Below the pieces are notes generated by a model, which was not told where the DNA came from, did not search any database, and saw only the letters and a list, made by a program, of their open reading frames with translations. A DNA stretch of 64,000 nt from Oscheius dolichura. Lineage: Eukaryota > Nematoda > Chromadorea > Rhabditida > Rhabditidae. A program made the translations under genes and the position numbers. Location of the stretch: the NCBI GenBank assembly GCA_932521035.1, contig OW051493.1:5394001-5458000 (forward strand), read 5' to 3'. This document shows, piece by piece, positions 39,244 to 53,466 of the stretch; the stretch's first letter is position 1; the number at the start of each line of letters is the position of its first letter.

Positions 39244-39477
39244 TCTGTTGAGAATAAATCGAAATAATTGAGAGCGTTATTGTTGTCGGGAACCCTCTAA
39301 TCAGACGGGGGATGGTGGGGTTTGCTCGTCTCGAGCTGTCTCTTCCCCTGGCCACGTTCCGGAGTTTCTATTCCGAGGCGATACGTTCCATCCCTCTAGG
39401 TGTTCTTTCGATTATGGGAACTCCAACATGAACAGTTTCTTCGATATGTCACAATGGTTTTATTGGAATAAACGGGA

Positions 39478-41089
39478 TCACTTTAGGAATCGACGGCAGG
39501 CCTTCTGGAGGAGGCTGGTCATGACGGCCTCGTTGAGCTGGTCGGCCGTCTGCTTGTAGTCCAGGTAGTCGTCGTTTGGAGACAACAGCCAGTTCCTAAT
39601 GTTCTGGGCCCCGGTGGTGCCCGTCTTTGAGTCGAACATCTGGAGATAGGGGCCAAAACCAAGGGCGACCAGAGAGAAATAGTCGATGTTTGTTATCTGC
39701 AACGGGTCAGAAATGGCCCGAATTTGAACTGACTCTTCGAGCAGCCGCCTTGGTCTCATCCAGCGCCATTTGAGGCCCGTTGACGCTACCGTATTGCTCC
39801 AACATGGCGGTCGTAAATGGGAGGCCATCTGTTATAAGAACAACAGCAGCCTGGGAACTGCTGTCCATCTGGAAAAGGGACTGTTTCGTAGGGGGACGAG
39901 AGGCGACTGTACCCGGAGAACCTCGTTAGCCGCATTCAGAGCAGCTGGTGTGTTCGTCTGTCCGTTGGGCTCGTAACTCGTGGGCACAGCTTGCATGAAC
40001 TGGATAGGCGTCCATGGGGCATCCACCCATGGAGAAGTCGACGTCGTGTTGGCAAACTTTATGAAATTGACGCGGAAGTTGCTGGGGAGGATGTTGGCGG
40101 CGGACTGCAGGAAGGACACGACGCTGCGCCAGCCGGCGGGCTGGATCGAGTAGGACGCATCAACGAGGAACACCACGGTAGAGGGTCGGTTGATATTCTG
40201 GCAGGGCTTGTTGGAGATACAGAGCTCTCCCTGGAAATAGCTCTGGTCCCCCCAGAAGGAAGGGTCACTACTCTCTGGTATTGTCCCCTGTCGGGCTGGT
40301 TCGTGTCGAGGATATCCGTGTATCCCGGATTACACTTGCACGCGTTGTTGACTACTGTAGCGTAGTCGGAGCAGTTGAAGACGGGCTGTCCCCTAAAAGG
40401 GATTCCATCAGAAGGACGCACTCACGGGGCTGCACAGACGATGGGCTCGACATACATGCGGCAGCCCTCGGACCAGATGCAGGGAACGCCGTTGTTGGCG
40501 GCCAGCTGAAGAGAGGATCGGGGGAGGGAAGGGGAGGCGTGGCTTACAACTCTACAGGAGAAATCTTTCCAATTCGTATCTCCGAAGTTGTATTCGTTCA
40601 CGGGCCTGGTGGGATGCCCTTCACAGTTCTGGGCCTGGGAGTTCTTGTCCACGTAGAAGTAGAGATTGTATGGCCGGCGGGCGTTGAGCGGATACGTGGG
40701 AGGAAACAAAACGGATATCTTGGCATTGATCTCCAACGCTTTCTCTAAACCCTGTGGTCCTGTCCTCTACAGTATCCTCACCGTAGAAAAACTTCAGGTC
40801 AGATGCGTTGTTGACAATGGGAAGGGTGCCTTGGGCTTTGGCGCATTCGTTGATAATGTTGTCATACTCGAGAGCTGCTCTTCCCAGAGAGGCGAACTGA
40901 AAATACGTCGTCTGCCAGGGGAGAGGCGCCTCAAACCCGGTAACATTTCCCATATTGAAATTGGTATCCGATGGGGCAGGCAGCCCAAGCGACTCCTGGA
41001 AGGATTATAATTAACCAGGAACCAACTGTGGCGATATGGTAGATTCGAATAAACCGACCTAGAAAGAAGACGAAGAGAAGCGGCGACAT
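39478..41089 (-). CDS. secreted C-type-lectin-like and von Willebrand factor A domain protein
   Basis: A short signal peptide (MSPLLFVFFLGVAWA) leads into CPIGYQFQYGKCYR, the usual opening of a nematode C-type lectin domain. The domain continues with ECAKAQGTLPIVNNASDLKF. A middle Cys-rich segment with an EGF-like portion (NNACKCNPGYTDI) follows. Next is a vWA domain with the metal-site pattern DASYS in VVFLVDASYSIQPAGW, then NFIKFANTTS, NGQTNTPAALNAANEVL and VLITDGLP. The C-terminal about 70 residues (GAQNIRNWLLSPNDDYLDY) end in RRFLK. The lectin domain lacks a clear EPN/QPD sugar-binding motif and WND site, so carbohydrate binding is doubtful. Lectin plus vWA is common in secreted nematode CLEC proteins of the gut and immune response. 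Confidence 0.78.
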
Positions 41090-41110
41090 TGGAGGATCTC
41101 CTCGTAGGCG

Positions 41111-41117
41111 AGACGGG
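41111..41117 (-). promoter_or_regulatory. TATA element of the lectin/vWA gene
   Basis: On the minus strand TATAAAG lies about 22-28 nt before the ATG at 41,089, within the 219-bp region shared with the divergent DOMON gene. That spacing leaves almost no 5' untranslated sequence. Confidence 0.4.
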
Positions 41118-41308
41118 AGACTTTATATCGAATGAGACGATTCGATAGAGAGCACATCGAAACAGACTCCCGGGGAGCAACCGGCAGGCTACAGTATCCA
41201 GACCGCGAAACGGCGGCGATTCCAGTTGTCAGAACTGACTGTTCCAGTGTTCCCGAAACCTGCCGACGGCAAATAAATAAGACGGCATGACCGTTGTCGT
41301 TGGTCGCC

Positions 41309-42196
41309 ATGTTTCCCATGTTCCCCGCCGTCGTCCTACTACTTCTTCCAGTAACGCGATCCCCGCTCTATTCAGAAAAGAACTTGTAGGCTGTCTCGGC
41401 CATACACTTTACCCAGCTGGCAAATTGCGGCAAGACCCGAGGGTGCTGGCTCCTCCCGTCCGGATGCACCCAGGATTGTACGGCCGTCGTCTCCTGGCAG
41501 CACCAGGGAAAGGCTGTTCTCGTCGAGATTGAGGTGGTGCCTCTATTTTTTTGGATGAGATGGAGTTAAATTTAGGCAAAATTGAAGAAAGGAGCTCTAG
41601 GAAGTTGGGTCGGCTTTGGATTTTCCCGTGACAATCGGATGGTTTGGTTTGTTACGGGAAGATTACCGCTATTCAGGGAAATGACACCGTGTTGGAATGC
41701 CGTTTCCCTGTTGGCAAGCCCGGGTCGGTTCACCTCTCCCACAATGCCCAAAACAGCAATCTAGTACTTCCCCAGGTCAGTCTCCTGTCTCCCGTTGACA
41801 CGTGGAATTCAGGCGACGGACTTTCTCCTCAAAGACTCGTTCGTCGAAGAATACGAGGGAAAGTTCTGGTGCGGGACAGAGTGGATCCTCGACTTTACGA
41901 TACTTCCCCAGGAGGAGAAACAGATGGTACGACACCGGCCAATACTCATAAAAGAGTCTCTTTCAGCTACACCGACTAAATTCCGGAGAGTGGAAACTAT
42001 TTTACGCATATGGTGAATTGGATAGCAGTAAGTGGAGTCAGTCTCCTGTCCTTTATCGAAATGTCTAGAAGGCGAGAAGCAATCCCACGCCCCCGCCGGA
42101 CTGGAGGCCCCGTGGAAGTCGGCCGAGACCATCCGATTCTGCCACGCCTGCCCGGCGGCATTTCAAATAGCAGACGAACATCTGACGAAGATCTGA
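41309..42196 (+). CDS. secreted DOMON-domain protein
   Basis: A signal peptide (MFPMFPAVVLLLLPAVSA) is assembled across a 39-nt first intron that removes an in-frame TAG. The mature part is one DOMON domain. Typical landmarks are NCGKTRGCWLLPSGC, then CTAVVSWQHQGKAVLVEIE, SWVGFGFSRDNRMGND and GEWKLFYAYGELD. DOMON folds bind heme or sugars and occur in secreted redox and adhesion proteins. No cytochrome b561 partner is present and the protein ends soon after the domain (ACPAAFQIADEHLTKI), so it is a soluble single-domain form of about 210 residues. Six introns of 35-45 nt, all in phase. It is divergently paired with the lectin/vWA gene. Confidence 0.82.
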
Positions 42197-42301
42197 TGGC
42201 CAGGAGTAGGAGGAGGAGGAGGACGACGGGCATTATCTTCACTAGACATAAACTGAGCAATTATGCTGAGGAGAGATCGACAATAAATAGAGCTACGGGA
42301 A

Positions 42302-44051
42302 CTAGTAGATGTCTCGGGTACGGCGCTGCCAGATGCTCGAAACTGCCGGCGGGATGGTGGGCTTGGCTATGAAGCTGAGGATGTCCTGGTTTATCCGGAC
42401 CCCCCTCAACATCTGCCGGAGACTTTTCTCCCCGTTGTCGGTCAGGTTCCCGATAACATTAAGGGCATAGATCTCCTCACAGGCTCTAAAAATAAGATGC
42501 TAGATTTCGAAAGTGGCCGACTTACAAATATGTCTGGGGCTCGATGTTATAGCACCGGTTGAGGGAGAGATACTGGAGCGGCAGTTCGAGGAGGTGGCTG
42601 ATGGTCTGTTCAGTGACGGATAGATTGTCCGAGAGATCCACCTCCTCCAGGTAGGGACACTTCGTGGCCAACAGATGAATATCTACCGGATGGGTTAACG
42701 GAGAAGTGGACAGGAGGATACCTTGGTCGTCGATGGCCGTCTTGTTCAGTGTCCCGGAGAGATTGATCCTCCTCAACGAAATGGGCGACATCTTGACTAG
42801 GATCTTCACCGAGGAGACATCCAAATTACACCAGGCCAGGTTCAGTTCGGTCAATCTGAACAACGGAATATATTCGGTAACTGGGGAAGCCACCTTTTAC
42901 AGCCGGTGACTATGCTCTTCATCGCCTGGGGAGTGAGGCCCCGGGTGAGCGACAGGTCCAAATATTTCAAATGGACATTCCTTCCAATGTACTCTCCTAT
43001 TTCTTCGGCCCGGTCGCCAAAATTCATCGATTCAAGGCACAGACCCTAGACGGATTAGAATGAATCGAGAGAGCCGCCTACTTCGAGATGGATACAGCCG
43101 GCCAGAATACTGACGAGTGCCTCTATCCGGCCGAACGCTGCTCGTCCCATATCCAGATGAGTTAAACTGTAGAAGGAGGGAGTGCCATCTGGATTACGAG
43201 GAGGCGTCATGGGGATATTTTCAGTGGCCGATATCTAAAGAACAAATGGACTTGGTTATGAGATCACTCTACCCTGGCGTCGGACATTCGGCACACGTGT
43301 ACTTTCCTGTCGAGGATGAGGGCCAGCCGGGTGTCGTGGATGTGTCTGTTGTGGAGGTCGATGAAGTCCCAGTTGTCGCAGGTGGAGCCGGCCGCGTAGA
43401 AGAGTTGACACGTCTGCATGGCATTCAACATGTCCTTCTTGTTGAGATATTTGAAGACGATCCGGAGCACCTCTATGGGCACTTTGTACACTTCGAAATA
43501 ATCTGGAGGAGGAGAAAGGTATGAGGGAGGGGATGGCCATACCGATCGGGGGCTGGCTGCTCAGACGACGACGATACTTGAAGACGCCTGGAGTCTGCTG
43601 GGTGCAGACGTGATCGGGAGGAAGCCGCATACTGCAAGAACAGCAATAAGGGGGGATTTGAAAGGAGTGTTTATCGGGGAGGACAGACCGTGGGACTCGT
43701 CCATCAGAGGAGTCATTTTCTCTTCCAAATGAACGGGCAGACAGGAAATAAATGAAGGGGATACCTGTCTGGCGGGGTGGTGTCGGCGAGGCTGTGCCCC
43801 TCCTCCAGAGACCTCTTCCTGCTGTCCCTCCGGGTGACTAAATGATATTGTTCGGAGAAGTGGCTCATACTTACCCGGTGTCTTGATGGAAGTGTTCGCG
43901 GCGAAGGCAAGCAGGTCCGTCACGTCGGAAAGGGGGATTCTATCTGAACAAACAAGCACTTTCCATAAATCCCCGAGGGCATACCTTTGTGCTCCGGGCG
44001 GCAGACGACGTTCTCGCTAGAGGTGTCCATAGCGCAGTCTTCTAAAGCCAT
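42302..44051 (-). CDS. skpt-1: F-box and leucine-rich repeat protein, SKP2 type
   Basis: SKP2 is the substrate-recognition subunit of an SCF ubiquitin ligase that targets CDK inhibitors such as p27. The N-terminal about 100 residues are polar (MALEDCAMDTSSENVVCRPE, DSRKRSLEEGHS). The F-box follows (VPIEVLRIVFKYLNKKDMLN, then TCQLFYAAGS). Leucine-rich repeats come next, with LTELNLAWCNLDVSS, LRRINLSGTLNKTAI, EEVDLSDNLSVTEQ and QYLSLNRCYNIEPQTY; the last closely matches SKP2. The tail (LSFIAKPTIPPAVSSIW) matches the SKP2 C-terminus, which contacts the Cks1 and p27 site in mammals. Length is about 420 residues. Introns are 35-130 nt. Start and stop are convincing. Confidence 0.88.
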
Positions 44052-44944
44052 TCTGACGGGTACCAGACGAGAAGAGCGCCGAAAGCGAAGCACGTAATTA
44101 GGTTCGCTTGGCAAAAAAATATTCTTCGCGCCGACAGAGCGTCATTTGGCGCATGTGTTGGGGAAAATTTCTTCTCGCACGGATCTATCGGGGAATCCCC
44201 AGAAGAGGGCCCGCCAGCTCGTTCACTACCCGTCTGCTCCCCTTCTAGAGAGGCTGACCCCCACCCGGAAGGCATGGCTGTCTGTTTAATCAGATCCCCT
44301 TTGAATGTATCGATTTCGGGGGCCCGAAGTTCAGTGATCGCGTTGCCATCATCGCTATCCTTGTTTTGCCTTCTGCTGATGACCTTTGATAGGCCGGTTA
44401 TGTCAACAGACCACTCTTTCTCTCTCCTACATAAAATCACGGCGCTGTTTGTCTCGAGTCCTCTTGTTACCCCCTACATCCCTCCTGGAGGGGGCTACCC
44501 TCTATTTAGGTGTTTGCATGCCGTCTCTGATAAGTGTAAGAGAGAGATCCAGTGACCACTTGTGCCGCGGCTCGTTCACTTTTTTCGCCAGTCGAACACT
44601 TCCCCACTTCGTTGTCCCTATTCTATGGTCTGTCCCCCTCCCCCTTCCCCCACCCTTGCCACCTCCAGTACCGTCACAAAAAGAATAAATTCCAAAGATG
44701 TTCTGTGGGGTGTTTGTCCTCCGCCTCCGCTGCGATAGTTGAGAGGTTTTAAAGGCGAATTCCCGGACACCTGTTTATCCCGACGGCACATGCTCAATGG
44801 CGGGAAACAATGCTTTTTGCAATAAATTTAGTTGCCCGGCCATTCCTGGAACCCTCAAAAATTGGTCATCCTTTACGGTGCGCCCCCTCGCGGGCCCCCT
44901 CTCTCCCCTCCTTCCTCCTTCCATTCCACTCCCGTCAATTCAGA
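44052..44944. other. intergenic region between divergent genes
   Basis: About 890 nt with pyrimidine-rich runs (CCCCCTCCCCCTTCCCCC near 44,634) and no recognised gene. It is presumably promoter sequence for SKP2 (minus) and phosphoglucomutase (plus). Confidence 0.5.
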
Positions 44945-47241
<2,297 letters not shown>

Positions 47242-47466
47242 TTTGCCTTTCCCACCAATATTTATTAGTCCTTTTTAGTCGGTGTTCTTTTATTCTTCTA
47301 GCCCCCAAACTGCCATTTTCTCAGAGCATTGTATGAATATAGTTCCTCAAAGAAATATTCAATGAAATGTTTTTCTTGCAGAGTAGGTACACGTCTCCAA
47401 GCAGTATTTGATACAAATCTGCTTTCTAATAATTAGGGTTTTATAGATAAAGGTGTTCTTCTAGCT

Positions 47467-50400
47467 ATGTTTCGTTCAACCGGTATATTTAATGAACTCA
47501 TGTGTCCAGACAGTCGATGTTCACGTGCTTATTGCTCATTTTGGCACGATCCAGGTAAATAATTTGTACCGTTATCTAGTTCCTTTTTAGCTCAAGTAGC
47601 AGGTCCTTCGCAAGCACCGCCTTCCTCCACTCAAGCCGATGTTCCTGTGAACGCTGTTCAAACCGATTTGTACAATCCTTACTGCCAGTATAAAATTAGC
47701 ACTGTTTTGCAAACTTAGTTTTTAGACAGTTTCCATCCTTTTCCGGATATTCGGCATCACTAGCGCAACCATCTAATATTCCATGTTATAGTATAGATTC
47801 CACTTACAATGGTATATTATATGCCTATTTGTACACGATTTATTTATTTGCTGCTTCCAGGTTACATAGCTTCTACGGAAACTAATAAGTACACGCCAGA
47901 TTTCGATTCGAATTCGCATTCCTCATCTTTGTTCTCGTCTGAAGCAAGCCCCTCGTCACTAGCTTACACCGAGGAAACGAATAATGAAAAAGGAACTTAC
48001 AAAATTAGGATCAAATCAGAACCAGTTGACGAAGACGTTAGTATTTTCAAGATCTTTGTAAATTTATCGTTCTGCGGTACACTAACGCGCAGATCAGCAG
48101 TCCAAAATACTGTTAGAAATGGAAAAAAAAACACATTTACGAATCATTTGGTCTATATTGATATTGCAGGATATTACCGAACTAGACTCAATCTCTGAGA
48201 AAGAACCTCATGAAACACCTGTAAGCATGGATATGCCAAAAGTTCACACACAAGCTTCTAAAAGAGTATTTCTTCATATTGGTAAATGCATATTTACAGA
48301 CGTTATCTAATCCGGAAAACCCAGGGAATCTTCTAGAATGTGCAAAAACAATTTCGGAAATCGATGCAGAAATTGAAAGATTGAAAGAACTCCGAGCAAA
48401 GGTGGCGTGTTCATTTCAATGTTTGAATAAGTTTGTATTTAAGCATAAACAAAAGGCCACTGAGCTCAGAGGGCCTATTCGTATTCGTGGAGATTTGAAG
48501 AATAGACAAAAAGAGGAGCGACCAATAACAGAATATGTGCCCAAAAAGATTAAGTCGGAGGTATACAGTTTAATTTAATAACTCATGTATTATAGAAACC
48601 ATGTAAAATTACTGGTTACACTCCTACTCCTCTAGCTGAACTTGAACGTAAAAAAGCCGAAAAGCGAAAAGTCGAAGGAGCTAACATAGGAAAGGAATGT
48701 AAAACAGAAGAGATCGGGCCTGTCAAAGTGGATCGAAGATCTTCATCAGAGATCAGCCAAGAATATCTTTTTGGCGAGGTGTTTTATTTTTCCCTGATTT
48801 TGTCTGAGCAATCGTTCTAGCTCATGCATTATCCTTACAGGATGATCCCGTGCCATCCAAGAAGTCTCGTCTTGAAGAACCTTATAAAGTCTGTTCCAAG
48901 AGGGAGGAATTACTAGAGATTGTTGCTGCTCGCAGAAATTCTTCTGCAGATGATGCAAAAAACCCACGCCTAACTGAAGCACAGATAGCAGCAGCTAAAC
49001 AACGTGTTGCGAGGCCAGGCGTATGCTTTTTTCTTACTTTTTGAATATTTTATGCAATTTTCTCTTTGCAAATCTGATTATTTTACAGGCTGGTACACGA
49101 CCTAACGTAACAAATCGTAAAGTGGCTTCGGCTGTGGAACAGTTGCACGCACGAATGGAAGCAGTAGCCAAGGAAAGAAACATCTGTGAGAAAGATGGGC
49201 CAAGTACAAAGGTAAAATTATAGCTGCCAAAGTTATCCTGTTACAGAAACCGCAGACATTAGAACAACAATTCGGTGAGAAACGCGTCGCTAAAGATGTA
49301 AGACTTTCGAAAAATAGTCAGGTTGTAGAAATTCTAAGTATTTGTTATTTATACCTTTTCAGCCATCCTCAAGCTCTAAACCAATGCTTCATGAACCAAC
49401 GAGTACAAAAGTTCCAATGAGTATTCGTCTTCGATATCTAGATAGTCTCTACAAAGAATTCCTGAATTTCCTTTCATCCAAGGATGCAAAAACACAGGTA
49501 GGAGAATATGGATATCAGAAGCAAAAAAATAAGGCCGAAATCGAAGAAAAATCGGTCCTTGATAAGGTGAAGCATAAACAAGGTTACACTGTTGCTATTG
49601 TCAATGCTTTAAAAAGGATTAGAGATATTAGTGAAGGTAAAAATGGAATCGACGGTAATAAAAGTAGGCTATTCGCTTTCACCACTAGTTTTCTTCCAGA
49701 AATTTCTCATGATCAACTTTTATTAGGAAAAGGAGCAGGAAAGTGCACTGTAAATGCCAACGGCCCAAAACAATCTGTAAAAATGAATGAAGATAAGCTG
49801 TATACAGTATTGGAAGCAAATTATCTATTAACAAAAGAACAACTTCGAGCCAATTCGTCAGTTTCTTTTAGAAAAAATTTAATAAGATGGTTTAGATTTC
49901 CCGTTTGGGAATCAAAAAATAAAGTGCATGTAGAGCCGAGTTTTTATGACAGAAAACAATGTAAAAAAACATTTGTGGCCGATTTTGGTAAGTAGTCTTG
50001 TTCACTTTTTAGAATTTCACTTCTCTCTTAGACATGACACGTGTTTGTGTACGTTGCACCAAAGAATTTCAGCTAAATATGAAAGGAAAAATTGTACGAG
50101 ACAGTTGTGTATATCATCTGAAATCAAAATCTAGAATACCTGGAAGTAAGGTTAAAGTTGAATACAGACATACCATTTTTCAGAAATTAGAAATACTGAA
50201 TCCCGTTATCCCTGTTGTGGTGGAGATGACACTATGGAGGGATGCCAAATTGGAATTGCCCATGTTTGTGACACTCTTAGAGAATCAGAATTGCTGAAAT
50301 TTGTGTCTACTCCTCCTCCAAAAGGAGATGACGATATGCGCAGCAGAAAAGTAAGTTTTATGTTGGGCTTCTATAATATTTTTTCGTTTTAGATTTTTGC

Positions 50401-51031
50401 TCTAGATTGTGAGATGGTTTATACTGTTTGGGGACCGGCTATAGCACGTCTAACTGTTGTAGATTTTGATGGAAAAGTAAGATACTTTCGTTATAAGTAG
50501 TAATCACATTCCAGGCAGTACTTGATGAAATAATTAAACCGGCATTTGTAGTCATAGATTATAATACAACTTTTTCTGGAATAACCGCTTCCCATTTGGA
50601 AACAGCCACTAATAACTTGGATACGGTACATTTTACTTCTGCTCGAAGTTAAAATACTTTAGGCATTGCTCAAATTCTTTAAATTAGTAAATAGCGAGAC
50701 CATATTAATAGGTCACAGTTTGGAAAGTGATCTCAAAGCCATGCGGGTCGTTCATTCACGGGTTGTTGACACATCTGTACTTTTTCCTCATAGGTAATTT
50801 TCATTTAAACTTATGGAAATTAGGTTATGGCAGAATTGATAATCAGAAGAAACGAGGCTTGCGTGAGTTATGTCTTGATAAACTAGGAAAGTCAATCCAA
50901 GATGATAGTATGTGTATTTTGAATTAAATGAACAAAGCGTTTTAGTTGATGGGCATGACAGTAAAGAAGATTCCCTCGCGGCGCTTGAATTGGTGATCTA
51001 CAAAGTGAAATACGACGGAAAACTTAAATAA
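47467..51031 (+). CDS. REXO1-type RNA exonuclease (DEDDh family)
   Basis: This is a 3'-5' RNA exonuclease related to REXO1 and yeast Rex1/Rex3. The N-terminus has a CCCH-like zinc site ([16 protein letters not shown]), as REXO1 does. The long middle is low-complexity, Lys/Glu/Ser-rich and probably disordered. A conserved spacer with [15 protein letters not shown]-type sequence and a Cys region ([22 protein letters not shown]) precede the nuclease. The exonuclease motifs are ALDCEM (motif I), [11 protein letters not shown] (II) and [16 protein letters not shown] (III), so all four acidic residues and the catalytic His are present. The 3565-nt gene has about 15 short introns. It lies 226 nt after phosphoglucomutase and 169 nt before AGK, with an orphan acceptor (tttatag) before the start. 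The exact rRNA, snRNA or tRNA substrate is unknown. Confidence 0.85.
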
Positions 51032-51200
51032 TTTTTTATTTAAAAAAGTTTTTAGTATCAGCTGTCATGGATTTAGATGTACATACATATAAAGAATTTA
51101 ACGCAACGCTTTACTATACATGTCTGGGGAATTGTCGTTATGCCGGCATACTATTTAGAAGGACTTCAATTTATACATATTACTGATTAAGCTTATTCCC

Positions 51201-53371
51201 ATGAGCGGATTAGTCAATAAAGTTTCGAATATACCAAAGAAACTTTGGGAACACAAAAAGAAGACAGCCTTGGGATGTTTTCTACTATATCTCGGCGGAA
51301 ATTATGGAGCATGTGCTTATAGGTATCATATCTCTTATTCTTAATGGAACACTTTTAGGAATAGTAAAATCAGAGCAGAATATGCGCAACTCGCAGTTAA
51401 ATATGGAGAAGAAAAAATATCAGGTATAATTTCTGCTTGTATATCGTATCTTAAATATACAAAACCCCAGGGTGTCTGTCCGTCTGTCTGTCTGTCCGTC
51501 ACCGCCCACGCCGGACGCGCGCGTTCAAACTAGAGCTGCAAGTTCGACTCCGGCGGCGACCAAAATTTTTGCTTTTCTCTATTTTTCCGTTTTCTTCATC
51601 TGTCTTTGCATCATGTGTGAAACACTAACGATGGCTCGATTCGCATTTGTAACTAGCTCGGGCATTTGAAACATTTTCGGAAATTTAAAAATCAAAATGG
51701 AGAGACGGACAAGCTGGTAGGCTGGGGGGTCGTGTTTCTGACGCGGCGAAGCCTTCTTGTCAGTAGTATATAGCGCCAATTTAGTTTTTCTGGTTTTTTT
51801 CCTAAGTTAGAAGCAATTTTTGTAATAATATTTTTTTCTAATAAGAAAGGTCATTTTATTACCTTCTAGCTTGGCAATTACGGTGGATACGTTGCGCTTC
51901 TTCTGTAGATCATAGCTTATTTGAATATTTAGCAGAAGATCGTCCTCGCCGTGTCACAGTGTTAGCAAATGTCGCTGCCAATGAGCGATCGTCATTTGAT
52001 GACTTTACTAAAAATGCACTTCCGCTTTTGCACCTCGCAGGAATACAAGTAGACATTATCAAAGTAAGCTTCTGGTTTCTGTGTAATAGATTTAGTCCGA
52101 AAGTGAAAAGCAGCTGGAATCGTTAGCTGCAGCTTTGGATCAACAGGAAGCGGATGCTGTTTATATTGTTGGTGGAGACGGTACTATCGGAAGAGTTGTG
52201 ACCGGCATTTTGCTCAATAGGTATTTCAAAGAGTAGTTGCATTTGCTGTGTTTAGGGATGAATCCGTGTTGCCTATCGGTGTGTTTCCTGGAGGATTTGA
52301 TAATCTCACATTGAGAAGACTAGTGCCTCAGGTTTTTAATGCTACTGAAGATGTCCGTCGTTATTGTGAAAGCGCCCTTGCTCTTATAGAAGACATTCGT
52401 ACTCCGATCAGAGCATTTCAGTTTCGAAAGGTAACAACAAGTTCCTTGTTTCACTAAGTAATTATTAGGAAGGATCTGACGAAACCCCAATATATGGAGT
52501 AGGAAATGTTGGTGCCGGCTGGTTCCGCCACATAGAAAATAAGCGAAAAAAGTTGTGGTATTTCGGCAGCATGAAACGTCGGTGGGCTTATATTTGGGAA
52601 ATGCTGAAGGTAAGCGGAGGATGGTAATGGCGAATAAACAGAATATTAAGAGATCACCCGAAGATATGGAAATAAGCGTCAAATATACAGAAGATTGTCA
52701 AGGATGCAAACGTTGTAGATCCCCAGTCATCGCAGAAGTTCCCCAATGGCGGTGGTGGCATATGTTGACTGGAGCTCCTAAGATTCAACAAACAAGTCAA
52801 ACATTGTGTAGATTTATCAGATGCAGGTTTTTCAGAATATGAAAAAGATTACTCTCAAATTGAAAATGAAAATTGTGGACGTTTGCACGAAGTAACCATC
52901 TCCGGAGCTGATTTGATTGTAGAAAACCAACAGACAGAGGTTTTCATCTGGGCTCTCCCGTTAACCTAAGCTTACAGCTTGGATCCCATTTGTTGCTGCG
53001 AATAGGTGGTCAAAAGACTGGTCGGTTAGGCGTAATGTCAGAAGGAATCGAAAGGTATTTATATCTTTTTCTTTTTAACAATTTGATTATCATCTAGGTG
53101 TGCTTCCAACACTATTGGAGTTAGCCAAAATAGCAAGTTTTACTCTCCGGAAATCATAGGAAGCAGCATGCAACTTCAATTTGAAAAGATTGCCGTAACT
53201 CCACGTGAGCACCTAATCATACATACGTTTCAGGAATTTATATCTCAAGTCTATGTTTCTGGTGAAGCCATTAAAATAGAACAAGGAGAATGTATTACTA
53301 TTTCAAAGACGGATAAAGTTCTCCAGTTTTTCTTACCCAAGTCTCTTCGAATTGACGCTAATTCTCTATGA
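51201..53371 (+). CDS. acylglycerol kinase, mitochondrial (AGK type)
   Basis: AGK phosphorylates mono- and diacylglycerol and in animals is also a subunit of the TIM22 inner-membrane import machine. The N-terminus (MSGLVNKVSNIPKKLWEHKK, then TALGCFLLYLGGNYGA) is a membrane or targeting segment. The DAGK catalytic domain has PRRVTVLANVAANERSSFDD, VYIVGGDGTIGRVVTG (the GGDGT loop is intact) and FPGGFDNLTLRRL. The middle (YGVGNVGAGWFRHIENK, then WYFGSMKRRWAYIWEML) and the end (VLQFFLPKSLRIDANSL) match AGK. The usual NPxxG-type loop is altered to NVAANERSS. A long intron (about 51,425-51,868) carries repeat-like sequence. The start is the first ATG in good context. Confidence 0.85.
51476..51780. 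repeat. repeat-like insertion within a long AGK intron
   Basis: A tandem TGTC/TCCG run (gtctgtccgtctgtctgtctgtccgtc) is followed by CG-rich sequence unlike the AT-rich intron around it. The intron is about ten times longer than usual. The run is probably a fragment of an interspersed repeat, but no ends could be defined. Confidence 0.4.
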
Positions 53372-53466
53372 AATTGTTGTATTTATTAGACTCTGTCGGC
53401 TGTTGGTTGGTTGTTCTTGTTGGTGTTATTAAATGTTTATTTTTGTTTTTATTTTCTGATCTACCG

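Noticed and set aside
41350-41390. Stop codon in the DOMON signal-peptide exon
   Set aside because: It is removed by a 39-nt phase-0 intron, which also completes the signal peptide.
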